64,000 nt of DNA from DASVDE01 sp036381235 (GCA_036381235.1 DASVDE010000016.1:24897-88896); one strand, 5' to 3'. Counted from the stretch's first letter, positions 24,702-34,004 are shown. Numbers and translations are program-made. Notes: generated by a model not told the origin, from the letters alone.

Positions 24702-25319
24702 CTGTCCCTGTTCCGCCGTCGAGCCGCAGACGGCGAGGGCGAGGCGGGCGACCGCATTCTGCTCGTCGGCCTCGGCAACCCCGGACGCGAGTACCAGGGG
24801 ACCCGCCACAACATCGGCTTCGAGGTCGGCGCAGAGCTCTCGCGCCGCTGGCAGTTGCCCCGCGCGAAGCGCAAGTTCGGCGGACTGCTCGCCGAGGGGC
24901 GGATCCGGCCGGGCGGCCCGCGGGTGGCGATCCTGCTTCCCCAGACCTACATGAACGAGTCCGGCGGCTCGGCCGGCCCGGCCCGCGGCTCGCTGAAGGC
25001 GCCGCTGGACCGGGTGATCGCCCTGCACGACGAGATAGATCTCCCCTTCGGCGAGGTGCAGCCACGCCTCGGGGGCGGCCTCGCCGGCCACAACGGGCTG
25101 AAGAGTCTCAAGCGCGGCTTCGGCGACGCCGAGTTCTGGCGCATCCGGGTGGGCGTGGGAAGGCCAGAATCGACTGATCCCGAGGTCGTCTCCTCCTACG
25201 TCCTCTCCCGCTTCCGCGAGCCGCGCGAGGAGGTCGTGGCGCTGATCGGCCGCGCCGCCGACGAGGCGGAGCGGTTGGTCGAGAAGCTAGGTTCCGAGGT
25301 TCATGAGCGAGCCGACTGA
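24702..25319 (+). CDS. pth: peptidyl-tRNA hydrolase, probable CTG start
   Basis: This encodes about 205 residues if CTG 24702 is used. The invariant start ILLVGLGNPGREYQGTRHNIGF lies upstream of every in-frame ATG, GTG or TTG after the rplY stop; the first canonical start (TTG 24855) would delete it. A strong AGGGGAG (24689-24695) sits 6 bases before CTG 24702. Other marks are LLPQTYMNESGG, VIALHDEIDLPFG and GGLAGHNGLKSL. It frees tRNA from peptidyl-tRNA. It overlaps the next gene by 17 bases. Confidence 0.9.
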   Translation: MSLFRRRAADGEGEAGDRILLVGLGNPGREYQGTRHNIGFEVGAELSRRWQLPRAKRKFGGLLAEGRIRPGGPRVAILLPQTYMNESGGSAGPARGSLKAPLDRVIALHDEIDLPFGEVQPRLGGGLAGHNGLKSLKRGFGDAEFWRIRVGVGRPESTDPEVVSSYVLSRFREPREEVVALIGRAADEAERLVEKLGSEVHERAD

Positions 25320-26031
25320 GCTGACCTCCTACGAAGTCGACGCGCAGGGCGTGGGCGTGCTGCGCCTGCTCCGCCCCGACGCCCGCAACGCGATCAACAC
25401 CCAGATGCTGGCCGAGATGCTCGAGCACCTGGCGGTGGCGCGCGCCGATGAGAACGTCCGCGTCCTCCTCATCAGCTCCGCCGACCACATGGGCCTCTCG
25501 GCCGGGGCCGACGTCAAAGAGCAGCTCGACGAGGAGGGCAAGGTGCGGCGGATGCAGCTCTTCGCCGACCTCTACGACGAGATCATCGCCTTTCCCAAGC
25601 CGACGATCGCCGTCTGCCACGGCGACGTCGTCGGCGGCGGGGCGGAGATCGCCGTCGCCTGCGACATGCGTATAGCCGGCTCCAACCTGCGGATGCGGTT
25701 TCCCGGCGCGGCGCTCGGCGTGCCGGTAGGCCCGGCTCGCCTGGTGACCCTCTGCGGGCTGGCCACCGCCAAGTACCTGTTGCTCTCCTCGCGGACCGTC
25801 GGCGCCGACGAGGCGCTGCGCCTCGGCCTCGTCAACCGCGTCGCACCCGCTGCCGCCACCGAGGAGGCCGCCCTCGAGCTGGCCGGCCAGATCGCCGCCC
25901 ACCCGCCCGAGGCGGTCGCCCGCCTGAAGCGAATGCTGCACGAGTGGGACGAGGTCGAACAGCGCTCCAAGGCCGAGGGGGTTGGGCAGGTCGAGTGGCA
26001 GAAGACCGGCCCTGGCCTGCCGCAGCGGTAG
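25303..26031 (+). CDS. enoyl-CoA hydratase/isomerase family protein
   Basis: This encodes 242 residues. The crotonase fold shows VGVLRLLRPDARNAINTQML, the oxyanion-hole segment SADHMGLSAGADVKEQL, and HGDVVGGGAEIAVACDMRIA. The catalytic glutamate positions are not both certain, so hydratase activity is not proven. Length is a little short for the family (about 255). It overlaps pth by 17 bases, which couples it to a housekeeping operon without an obvious functional link. Confidence 0.85.
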   Translation: MSEPTELTSYEVDAQGVGVLRLLRPDARNAINTQMLAEMLEHLAVARADENVRVLLISSADHMGLSAGADVKEQLDEEGKVRRMQLFADLYDEIIAFPKPTIAVCHGDVVGGGAEIAVACDMRIAGSNLRMRFPGAALGVPVGPARLVTLCGLATAKYLLLSSRTVGADEALRLGLVNRVAPAAATEEAALELAGQIAAHPPEAVARLKRMLHEWDEVEQRSKAEGVGQVEWQKTGPGLPQR

Positions 26032-26032
26032 C

Positions 26033-26060
26033 GCGATTCCGCGTATGCGGGGAGAATCGC
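26033..26060 (+). terminator. hairpin after the enoyl-CoA hydratase gene
   Basis: GCGATTC (26033-26039) pairs with GAATCGC (26054-26060), with further CGC/GCG pairing inside. It starts 2 bases after the stop codon. There is no T-tract, so it is only a candidate. Confidence 0.35.
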
Positions 26061-26064
26061 CTTC

Positions 26065-27069
26065 ATGTTGACCGTGGCCGTCACCGGTCCCACCGGGGAG
26101 ATCGGCAAGCCGTTCCTCGCCGCGCTGGAGCGAGCGCCGGAGGTGGAGCGTGTGATCGGCATGGCGCGCCGCCCCTTCGACATCGCTGCCCACGGCTGGG
26201 AGAAGGTGGAGTACCGGCGTGGTGACATCCTCGACCGAGAGGCGGTCGACGCTCTGGTCGAGGACGCCGACGTCGTCGTCCACTTGGCCTTCGTGATCGT
26301 CGCCGGGCGCGGCGAGAGCCGCGAGATCAACCTGACCGGCTCGCGCAACGTCTTCGAGGCCGCCGCCGCGGCGGGCGTCAAGCGCCTCGTCTACACCTCT
26401 TCGGTCGCCGCCTACGGCTTTCACCGCGACCTGCCCGAGCGGCTCACCGAGGACCTGCCGGTGCGGGGAACCTCTCGCCACCCCTACTCGGCCCACAAGG
26501 CCGAGGTCGAGGCGGAGCTGGCCGAGGCCCTCACCGATTCTGAGACCGAGGCCTACGTCTTCCGCCCCTGCATCGTCGCCGGCCCGGAGGCGACGCTGCT
26601 GCTCGATTTGATTCCGCTGCTGGCGCTCGGGCAGCGGATCCCGGGCCCGTTGCGTTGGGCGCTCGGCAAGGTTCCGGAGCTGCGACCGGTCCTGCCGGAC
26701 CCCGGCGTGGCCTTTCAGCTCGTCCACCACGACGACGTCGCCGCAGCGCTCTGCGCTGCCGTGGTCGGCGGTTGTGAGCCGGGCGTCTACAACCTCGCGG
26801 CGCCTGGAGAGCTGACGATCTCCGACCTCGCCCATGAGCTGGGATGGCACGCGGTGTCGGTGCCGGCGCCTGGGCTCGCGGTGGGTGCGACCGCGGAGCT
26901 GATGGCATACATGCCCTTCCTACCGGATGAGGCTGCATGGATCGAAGCGGTTCGCCGCCCGGTGCTGATGGACACTTCCAAGGCCCGCTCGAGGTTGCAC
27001 TGGATGCCCCACCACGACGCGCGGCAGACGCTGCGTGAGACGGTCGCCGCGGTGCGATCCAGGCGCTGA
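26065..27069 (+). CDS. NAD-dependent epimerase/dehydratase (extended SDR)
   Basis: This encodes 334 residues. The Rossmann start is VAVTGPTGEIGKPFL, the acidic residue set includes YRRGDILD, the active serine region is LVYTSSVAAYGFH and the YxxxK pair is YSAHKAEVE. These place it in the extended SDR group acting on nucleotide sugars or related carbonyls. The substrate is not predictable. It lies convergent to the deacetylase gene with 10 bases between. Confidence 0.88.
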   Translation: MLTVAVTGPTGEIGKPFLAALERAPEVERVIGMARRPFDIAAHGWEKVEYRRGDILDREAVDALVEDADVVVHLAFVIVAGRGESREINLTGSRNVFEAAAAAGVKRLVYTSSVAAYGFHRDLPERLTEDLPVRGTSRHPYSAHKAEVEAELAEALTDSETEAYVFRPCIVAGPEATLLLDLIPLLALGQRIPGPLRWALGKVPELRPVLPDPGVAFQLVHHDDVAAALCAAVVGGCEPGVYNLAAPGELTISDLAHELGWHAVSVPAPGLAVGATAELMAYMPFLPDEAAWIEAVRRPVLMDTSKARSRLHWMPHHDARQTLRETVAAVRSRR

Positions 27070-27079
27070 GCCCTCTGGA

Positions 27080-27946
27080 TCAGCCGCCGCGTGACGCCCA
27101 GCTGGTCGAGTCGAGAGCCGTTTGACCCCGGAAGCGCTCCGGGTTCGCGAGGACATATTCGGCCGCCGCCGCGCAGGGAGCGACCCAGAGGTCTCCGCCC
27201 GCCGACGCCGCGATGACCAGGTCGAGCAGTTCGGCGAGGCGGTCCTCGCCGAACCAGGCGAGCATGAAGGGGTGCAGCACGAAGGTTGCGTAGCCGCCAT
27301 CGCGCGCAAGCCGCTCGACCTCGCTCTCGAGATGGGCGAGGAAGGCTCCGGGGTCGAGCGGCTCGGCGGAGCCGGCGATCTGCTCTCGGACCGTGCCCAG
27401 CGGCGGCAGCACGCAGCTCGCGTCGAGGTGGCGCCACTGGAAGGGCAACAGAGCGATGCCGCCGTCCTCGCCTGCTCCCTCCCCGGCCGGCGAGCAGTAG
27501 CGCAGGCCGGCCTCTCGCAGCACGTCGAGACCGCCGGGCCCGAGCAGTCCGCCGGGCGGCCGCAGCCCGGTCGGCTCGATCCCCAGGGCGCGAAAGCCGA
27601 TCAGGCCCCGCTTCAGATTGTGGGCCTGCTCCTCGGCCGAGAGGTCGCCCCACTGCTCGTGGCGCCAGGCGTGGTAAGCGACCTCGTGCCCGGCGGCGGC
27701 GATGCCGGTCAGCGCTTCGGGGTAGCGCTCCGTGTTCAGGCCCTCGACGAAGAAGGTGGCTTTGAGGCCAGCCGCCTCGAGCGCGCCGAGCAGCGCCGGC
27801 AGCGCCTCGGTCACGGTGGGGTGGGGGTCGAGCTCGGTATCGGCATCGATCGCGCCCAGCTCGATCTCGGCCGCCTCGCCGAGGTTGTCGAAACTGAGGC
27901 TTAGGGCTCCCCGCGCCCCGTCCGGCCAGTTCGGCTCGGCGCTCAC
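27080..27946 (-). CDS. polysaccharide deacetylase (NodB-homology) family protein
   Basis: This encodes 288 residues from GTG 27946. It has a NodB-type barrel: LSLSFDNLGEAAEI (first motif, SFDN in place of TFDD), GHEVAYHAWRHEQW (the H-x3-H metal pair), GIEPTGLRPPGGLLGP (third motif) and VLHPFMLAW near the end. No signal peptide is visible, so the substrate is more likely cytoplasmic, as in the PuuE/allantoinase-like branch, than cell-wall. The GTGA overlap with the upstream membrane gene puts it in a three-gene operon. Confidence 0.85.
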   Translation of the reverse strand: MSAEPNWPDGARGALSLSFDNLGEAAEIELGAIDADTELDPHPTVTEALPALLGALEAAGLKATFFVEGLNTERYPEALTGIAAAGHEVAYHAWRHEQWGDLSAEEQAHNLKRGLIGFRALGIEPTGLRPPGGLLGPGGLDVLREAGLRYCSPAGEGAGEDGGIALLPFQWRHLDASCVLPPLGTVREQIAGSAEPLDPGAFLAHLESEVERLARDGGYATFVLHPFMLAWFGEDRLAELLDLVIAASAGGDLWVAPCAAAAEYVLANPERFRGQTALDSTSWASRGG

Positions 27947-28464
27947 GGCTCTCGCAGCGCCGGGCTCCAGCGCTCCGGCTCGAGCCGCGCCTGCTCGCGC
28001 GCCCAACGGAAGTGGTGCCGTGCGGAGGCGAGGGATATCGGGAAGCTGAGCAGTCCGGCGAGGGCGAAACGGCGCACCCCTCTCCGGTTGGAGGCGCCAA
28101 GGCTGAGGGCGCTGCAGAGGAGCCAGAACCAGAGGACCGAGTTGTAGGCGGGCAGCTGACTCTCGCTCAGGCCCTCGGCCTCGTCGAGCATCGGCAGGGG
28201 CCCGTGCAGCGACCAGGGCCAGGCGGCGAAGTGAACGGCGACCCCCGCCACGCCGATGCCGGCGTTGAACGCCGTGAGACGCCGCGCGGTCTCGCCGTCG
28301 CGGGTGGCGGCGGCGAGCATCAGCGGGAAGTAGGCGCCCCAGAGCGCTACGGCGCCGCGGCGGCCGAGCTGTGGTTCGAAGACGAGGCCGACTCCGGCCC
28401 GGGTCTCGAAGGCATGGTGGGCGAGCAGGCCCAGCATCGCCCCCGCGGCGAGCAGCTTCCTCAC
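27943..28464 (-). CDS. small polytopic membrane protein, function unknown
   Basis: This encodes 173 residues from GTG 28464. Four hydrophobic segments are visible (LLAAGAMLGLLAHHAF, ALWGAYFPLMLAAAT, AFNAGIGVAGVAVHFAAWPW and VLWFWLLCSALSLGA). I do not recognise a family. The middle partner of a tight operon, it overlaps the FAH-like gene by 3-4 bases upstream and the deacetylase by 4 bases downstream. Confidence 0.7.
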   Translation of the reverse strand: MRKLLAAGAMLGLLAHHAFETRAGVGLVFEPQLGRRGAVALWGAYFPLMLAAATRDGETARRLTAFNAGIGVAGVAVHFAAWPWSLHGPLPMLDEAEGLSESQLPAYNSVLWFWLLCSALSLGASNRRGVRRFALAGLLSFPISLASARHHFRWAREQARLEPERWSPALREP

Positions 28465-29321
28465 GGGCGGGGGCCGATCCGATTCGTCAGCGTTCCGATC
28501 CCGTCGATCTCCAGCTCGACGGTCTGGCCGGGGCCTATCCAGCGGTTCAGCTCGAGGCCGCAACAGCCCGGCATCGTTCCGGTCGAGATCAGGTCGCCCG
28601 CGTCGAGGCGCTCCCCCGCCGAGGCGTAGGCCAGTATCTCGCCGACGTCGTGGACGGCATTCGCGGTGGAGCCCTCGCACCAAAGCTCGCCGTCGACTCG
28701 CACCCGTCCCCTTGCCGCCTGCCAGTCGGGCAGCGCGTCGGGGGTGAGGACGTCGCAACCGAGGGAGGTGGCAAATGTCTTCGCCTTCACCGCCGGGCCG
28801 AACATGCCGTGGCGCGCCTCTTCCGCCTGAACCTCGCGCGCGCTCCAGTCGTTGAGCACGAGCCAGCCGCCGACAGCCTCGCGTGCCTGCGCCGGGCTGG
28901 CGTCAGCGAGCGGCTTGCTCAGCACGAAGGCCAGCTCCAGCTCGAAGTCGAGGTAGCGGGTGTGGGAGGGCCAGGGCATCTCCTCGCCGTCGGCCAGCAT
29001 CGCGGTGTGGTTGCCGATGTAGAAGGCGGGGACCTCGTAGAAGCGTGAGTTGGGCTTCAACGGCGGGAAGGTCCGGCGCGTGATTCGCTCGTAGGCGGCG
29101 GCGAGCCGATGGATGGGCTTGGGGTAGAAGTTCTCGACGAGGGAGCGGGCGGAGCCCTCGTAGTGAGACTCCCAGAGGCTGAATGCGCGCATCGAGCGTG
29201 GCGTGAAGGGAAGCCCGGCGGTGGCGGGGTCGGCCGCGACGCCGGTGTCGTCGGCGACGGCATCCAGCAACGCCCCGATCGCGCCGCGCGCCTCGGCCCC
29301 GCCGGCCAGCAGCGCCAGCAT
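28461..29321 (-). CDS. fumarylacetoacetate hydrolase family protein
   Basis: This encodes 286 residues from ATG 29321. The FAH fold has FYEVPAFYIGNHTAML, YLDFELELAFVLSKPL, VLNDWSAREVQ, KTFATSLGCDVLTPD and STGTMPGCCGLELNRW. The acidic metal ligands are within ELELA. The open frame continues upstream through residues that look coding (TPEGVIVEDPVRGRWVSLS) to CTG 29429 with no ATG, GTG or TTG in between, so the true start may be CTG. Family members cleave C-C bonds or hydrate 2-oxo acids in aromatic breakdown. It is first in a three-gene operon and divergent from mfd. Confidence 0.88.
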   Translation of the reverse strand: MLALLAGGAEARGAIGALLDAVADDTGVAADPATAGLPFTPRSMRAFSLWESHYEGSARSLVENFYPKPIHRLAAAYERITRRTFPPLKPNSRFYEVPAFYIGNHTAMLADGEEMPWPSHTRYLDFELELAFVLSKPLADASPAQAREAVGGWLVLNDWSAREVQAEEARHGMFGPAVKAKTFATSLGCDVLTPDALPDWQAARGRVRVDGELWCEGSTANAVHDVGEILAYASAGERLDAGDLISTGTMPGCCGLELNRWIGPGQTVELEIDGIGTLTNRIGPRP

Positions 29322-29501
29322 GTCGGCGGTCTCAACTCCGCCGCGCTCGCCGGTTCGCGACAGCGATACCCAGCGGCCGCGTACCGGGTCTTCGACGATG
29401 ACGCCCTCGGGTGTGCTCCGCAGCTTCAGACGAGGCGATTATGGCGGCTCGTAGAATCGGTCGCTGCGCCCGGATTCGCGTGTCCGGGCGTTCTGCCTGC
29501 C

Positions 29502-32500
29502 ATGAGCCTCCGCCCCCTCCTTGAGATCGCCGCCGAGAACGAGCGCGTCCACGCGCTGGCCGGCCGCGCGCGCGATGCCGCGAACGGCGGCGAGGCGATC
29601 GCCGTTCCCTCCTCGGGGATGCTGCGGCCGCTGCTGCTCGCCACGCTGCTGGAGGACGACCGCGGCCTGGCCGGTCGTCCCGCGCTGCTGGTCGCCGCCG
29701 ATGACCGCTCGGCCCGCGACCTGGCCGTCGATCTGCGCGCTTACCTCGCGCCCCGGCGCGTTCGCTTCTATCCCTCGCGCGGAACCGGCTACGCCTCCCA
29801 CATCACTCCGCCGCCCCATCTGGTCGGGTTACGGATCGACGCCCTCGACGCCCTCCGCGGTGAGCGGGATGCCGTCGTCGTGGCGAGCGCGACGGCTCTT
29901 GCCGAGGCCGTTCCCGATGCCTCGCTGCGCCCCGCCGGCTTTGCGATCGCCAAGGGCGAGGAGATCGACCTCGGCGGAGTCGCAAAGGACCTGATCGCCG
30001 CCGGCTACGAGCGAGTCGAGCAGGTGACCGAGCGCGGCCAGTTCGCCGTGCGGGGAGGCATCCTCGACGTCTTTCCGGCGACCGAGGAGCGGGCAGTGAG
30101 GATCGAGCTGTTCGGCGACGAGGTCGAGTCGATGCGCTGGTTCTCGACCTTCACCCAGCGCTCGCTCGACGACGCCGAGCGAGTCGAGCTGGCTCCCGCC
30201 GCCGAGCTGGACTCCGAGCACCGCGAGCTGGCGGAGCTGGCCGCGATGGAGGCCGCCGAGGAGGGCAAGGAGCCGCCCAGCCTCGCCGAGGTGCTGCCGC
30301 TGGAGGACTTTGGCGCACCGCTGGACCTGGTTCCCGACACTGCCGCCGTGATCCTCGCCGCCACCGAGGAGATCGAGCCCGCCCTGCGCGACCACTGGGA
30401 GGACGCGACGACGGCGATGCACGCCGATGACGCCCGCCGGCTCTACGTCGACGTAGCGGCACCGCTTGCCGCCCGTGCCGCAATCTCGCTGACCGGCGCC
30501 GGCGAGGACGACTCCGACGCCTTCCGCGCCGCTCGCGCCGAGTCGCCCGCCCGCAACGTCAAAGAGGCGGAGGGCGAGCTGCAGAAGCTGATTCGCTCCG
30601 GCTACCGGACCGTCGTCGCCTTTGAGAACCGCGGCGAGGCGGAGCGCACTCGCTACAACCTCGACCGCCTCGACGTCTCCCTGCTCGACGGCGGCCGTCT
30701 CTCACCCGACCCTGGCCTCGTCTTCGCCGAGGCGCGGTTGCGCGAGGGCTTCGTCAGCCCCGAGCTGAAACTCGCCGTCTACCCCTTCCGTCGCCTCGTC
30801 CACCGGCGCCGCCGCGCCGAGGAGCGCGCCCCCGGTGCCGCCCGCGGGCGCCTCGCCTTCAGCGACCTGCGGGTCGGCGACCACGTCGTCCACGAGGATC
30901 ACGGGGTCGCCCGCTTTGCCGGCTTCGAGACCCGCGAGGTCGGTGGCGTCACCCGCGATTACCTCTACCTCGAGTACAAGGGCGAGGACCGCGTCTACGT
31001 CCCCACCGACCAGCTGGCGAAGCTGAGCCGCTACGTCGGCGCCGGCGGCGATCCGACCCTCTCGGCGCTGGGCGGCAAGCGCTGGCAGAACATGAAGGCG
31101 CGGGCGCGCAAGGCGGCGGACGCGCTGGCCGGGGAGCTGCTCAACCTCTACGCGGAGCGCCGCACCCGGCGGGGCCATGCCTTCGGCGCCGACGGCGAGT
31201 GGCAAATGGCGATGGAGACTGCCTTCCCCTACCGCGAGACCGCAGACCAGCTGGAGGCGATCGAGGCGGTCAAGGAGGACATGGAGGCTGAGCGTCCGAT
31301 GGACCGCCTGGTGTGCGGCGACGTCGGCTTCGGCAAGACCGAGGTCGCCCTGCGCGCCGCCGTCAAGGCCGCCTCCGACGGCAAGCAGGTGATGATGCTG
31401 GTGCCGACCACGATCCTCGCCCAGCAGCACTTCGGCACCTTCCGCGAGCGACTTGCCGACCTGCCCTTCGTGGTCGAGGGGGTGTCGCGACTGCGCAAGG
31501 CCGCCGAGGTGAAGGCGGTGCTGCGCGATTTCGAGGCCGGCAAGGTCGACGTGCTGATCGGGACGCACCGGCTGCTCTCCCGCGACGTCCGCGCCAAGCA
31601 GCTGGGCCTGGTCATCGTCGACGAGGAGCAGCGCTTCGGCGTCAAGCAGAAGGAGCTGTTGCGCCAGCTGAAGCTGAAAGTCGACGTGCTCTCGCTCTCG
31701 GCGACGCCGATCCCCCGCACCCTGCAGATGAGCCTCGCCGGGTTGCGCGACATCTCGGTGATCGAGACCCCGCCGGAGGGACGTCGCCCTGTCCGCACCT
31801 ACGTCGGTCCCTACGACGAGGACCTGGTGCGCCGAGCGATCGAGCGGGAGCTGGAGCGAGGGGGCCAGGCCTTCTTCCTCCACAACCGGATCGACTCCCT
31901 GCACGAGGTTGCCGAGCGGCTGCGCGGCCTGGTTCCCAAGGCTCGCTTCGCCGAGGCGCACGGGCAGATGGAGGAGTCTGCGCTGGAGACGACGATGCTG
32001 GACTTCCTGCGCGGCGGGGCCGACTGCCTGGTGACGACGACGATCATCGAGTCAGGCCTCGACATCCCCTCTGCCAACACGCTGATCGTCGAGCGCGCCG
32101 ACCAGCTCGGCCTCTCCCAGGCCTACCAGATCCGCGGCCGGGTGGGCCGCTCTCGCGAACGAGCCTTCGCCTACCTGCTCTACCCCTCTCCCGAATCGCT
32201 CACCGAGGAAGCGGCGGCCCGTCTCTCCACACTCGCCGACCACACCGAGCTCGGCTCCGGCTTCCGAATCGCGATGCGCGACCTCGACATCCGCGGCGCC
32301 GGCAACCTGCTCGGCGACGAGCAGTCCGGCCACGTCGCCGCGGTCGGCTTCGAGCTCTACTGCCAGATGATCGACGAGGCTGTCGGGGTCGGCGCCGGGG
32401 AGGACGGAGCGGAGGCGCCGGAGCCGGTCCGCCTCGACGTCCCGGTGGATGCCTACCTGCCCGCCGCCTACATTCCCTTCGAGGCGGCGAAGATCGATGT

Positions 32501-32879
32501 CCATCGCCGAATCGCCGCCGCCCGTGCGCCCGGAGAGCTGCGGGCGATCCGCGACGAGCTGGACGATCGCTTCGGGCCGCCACCGCCGCAGGCAGAGAAC
32601 CTGCTGGCGTTGCAGCGCGCCCGAATCGAGCTTGGCCTGGCCGGGGCTCGCAGCATCGAGTTCCGCGGGGGGCGGCTCAGCGTAACCGGGGTGGAGCTCG
32701 ACTCCGACGGCGCGTCGGTTCTGCGTGAGCAGATGGAGGGGGCCCTGTACGAGTGGCGGGAGAAAACCGCCGGAGTCAGCGTCCCGAACGAGCCCGAGGC
32801 CCGACTCGCCGCGGTTCTCGAGATGGCGGACGCTTTAAGAGAGGCTAAGGCTTCTTCGGATATGCTCCCGGCCTCGTGA
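29502..32879 (+). CDS. mfd: transcription-repair coupling factor
   Basis: This encodes 1125 residues. The UvrB-like N-terminal region covers about 1-350. The RNA-polymerase-interacting CarD-like domain starts near 450 (FSDLRVGDHVVHEDHGVARFAG). The translocase has Walker A GDVGFGKTEVALRAA near 606 and the DEEQ box IVDEEQRFG near 706, then TRCF motifs such as TTTIIESGLDIPSANTLI and the C-terminal D7 region. Mfd removes stalled RNA polymerase and recruits UvrA. ATG 29502 gives the expected N-terminus (SLRPLLEIAAENERVHALAG). It overlaps the surA-like gene by 4 bases. Confidence 0.96.
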   Translation: MSLRPLLEIAAENERVHALAGRARDAANGGEAIAVPSSGMLRPLLLATLLEDDRGLAGRPALLVAADDRSARDLAVDLRAYLAPRRVRFYPSRGTGYASHITPPPHLVGLRIDALDALRGERDAVVVASATALAEAVPDASLRPAGFAIAKGEEIDLGGVAKDLIAAGYERVEQVTERGQFAVRGGILDVFPATEERAVRIELFGDEVESMRWFSTFTQRSLDDAERVELAPAAELDSEHRELAELAAMEAAEEGKEPPSLAEVLPLEDFGAPLDLVPDTAAVILAATEEIEPALRDHWEDATTAMHADDARRLYVDVAAPLAARAAISLTGAGEDDSDAFRAARAESPARNVKEAEGELQKLIRSGYRTVVAFENRGEAERTRYNLDRLDVSLLDGGRLSPDPGLVFAEARLREGFVSPELKLAVYPFRRLVHRRRRAEERAPGAARGRLAFSDLRVGDHVVHEDHGVARFAGFETREVGGVTRDYLYLEYKGEDRVYVPTDQLAKLSRYVGAGGDPTLSALGGKRWQNMKARARKAADALAGELLNLYAERRTRRGHAFGADGEWQMAMETAFPYRETADQLEAIEAVKEDMEAERPMDRLVCGDVGFGKTEVALRAAVKAASDGKQVMMLVPTTILAQQHFGTFRERLADLPFVVEGVSRLRKAAEVKAVLRDFEAGKVDVLIGTHRLLSRDVRAKQLGLVIVDEEQRFGVKQKELLRQLKLKVDVLSLSATPIPRTLQMSLAGLRDISVIETPPEGRRPVRTYVGPYDEDLVRRAIERELERGGQAFFLHNRIDSLHEVAERLRGLVPKARFAEAHGQMEESALETTMLDFLRGGADCLVTTTIIESGLDIPSANTLIVERADQLGLSQAYQIRGRVGRSRERAFAYLLYPSPESLTEEAAARLSTLADHTELGSGFRIAMRDLDIRGAGNLLGDEQSGHVAAVGFELYCQMIDEAVGVGAGEDGAEAPEPVRLDVPVDAYLPAAYIPFEAAKIDVHRRIAAARAPGELRAIRDELDDRFGPPPPQAENLLALQRARIELGLAGARSIEFRGGRLSVTGVELDSDGASVLREQMEGALYEWREKTAGVSVPNEPEARLAAVLEMADALREAKASSDMLPAS

Positions 32880-33967
32880 GTCCCAATCAGAGGAAGAGAC
32901 CCACGAAGGGCAAGGGGAAGAAAGGGAGTGCCTCGGCGCGCTCTTCCGGTCTCGCGCCGCTTCAGCGCTTTGGCCTGCTGCTCTTCGGCGCCATGCTCGT
33001 CCTGCTCTTCGCCGGGTTCGCGATCGCGCAGGGCATCGGCCAGCCCAGCGTCCCGTCCGGCGACGTCGCTCTGGTTGAGGACGTTCCCTCCGACATCGGC
33101 CACATCAGCCAGGCCGAGTTTGACCGGGCCTTCCTGCAGACCGCCGCGCGGGGGGGTCTGAAAGTCGCCCCCAAACCCGGCGAGCCTCAGTATCAGGACG
33201 TCAAGGACGCCGCGATGGGGGATCTCCTCGACGCGGTCTGGATCCAGGGCGAGGCGGATGAGCTGGGGATCACGGTCACGCAGCGCCAGATCGACGACGA
33301 GCTCGTCCAGATCAAGAAACAGAACTTCAAAACCCCGGCCGAGTACGAAAAATTCCTCAAAACCTCCCACTTCACCCAGGAGGACGTGAACGAGCGGGTG
33401 AAGCTGCAGCTGCTCAGCACTCAGATCCAGCAGCAGATCACCGAGGGTGTGCCGGAGCCGTCCGACAGCGAGGTCGAGGATTACTACGAGGCGGCGAAGG
33501 CGACCCAGTTCACCACACCGGCGATGCCGGCGACCAAGAAACAGAAAGCGCAGCCCGAGAAAGTCCAGCCGCTCGACGATGTGCGCTCCCAGATCGTCTC
33601 CCAGCTGACCCAGCAGGCTCAGCAGGACGCCTTCTCGGTCTTCGTCGCCAACTACGGCAGCAAGTGGCAATCTCGCACCTTCTGCGCCTCGGGCTACACA
33701 ATCGAGCGCTGCTCCAACTTCAAGGGCAGCGGGCACCCGGCCGATGCGCCACCCGCCTGCTACGAGGCCAATCCGAAAGGCGGTCTGCCCGAAGCCTGCC
33801 CGGCGCCGATCAAACAACTCGTTCCCGCCCTTCCCGGCACCGTCAGCCTCCTCACTCCGAAAGGCCAGCAGCTGCCCCAGCGGCCCCAGCCGGCGGGCCT
33901 GAAAGAGATTCCGACGGCGCCGGCCACCGGCCTGCCCCCCGGGGTCGTTCCCGGCGCCACGCCGTAG
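32876..33967 (+). CDS. SurA N-terminal-domain protein without a rotamase domain
   Basis: This encodes 363 residues from a GTG overlapping the mfd stop. A basic N-terminus is followed by one membrane anchor (GLLLFGAMLVLLFAGFAIA). The SurA_N chaperone domain covers about 75-220 (AAMGDLLDAVWIQGEADELG, TVTQRQIDDELVQIKKQNF, EVEDYYEAAKATQF). Where relatives carry a PpiC peptidyl-prolyl isomerase domain, only a short linker occurs before LDDVRSQIVSQLTQQAQQDA. The C-terminus is proline-rich. It likely acts outside the membrane as a holdase. Position between mfd and eno is conserved-looking for the lineage. Confidence 0.82.
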   Translation: MSPNQRKRPTKGKGKKGSASARSSGLAPLQRFGLLLFGAMLVLLFAGFAIAQGIGQPSVPSGDVALVEDVPSDIGHISQAEFDRAFLQTAARGGLKVAPKPGEPQYQDVKDAAMGDLLDAVWIQGEADELGITVTQRQIDDELVQIKKQNFKTPAEYEKFLKTSHFTQEDVNERVKLQLLSTQIQQQITEGVPEPSDSEVEDYYEAAKATQFTTPAMPATKKQKAQPEKVQPLDDVRSQIVSQLTQQAQQDAFSVFVANYGSKWQSRTFCASGYTIERCSNFKGSGHPADAPPACYEANPKGGLPEACPAPIKQLVPALPGTVSLLTPKGQQLPQRPQPAGLKEIPTAPATGLPPGVVPGATP

Positions 33968-34004
33968 CGCGCCGGCCTCAGCGGCTTGCCGTAAACGCGG
34001 TGAA

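Noticed and set aside
24000..25319. An L25-Pth fusion by read-through of the TAG at 24696.
   Set aside because: A well-placed ribosome site before CTG 24702 explains pth translation more simply; read-through is kept only as an alternative.
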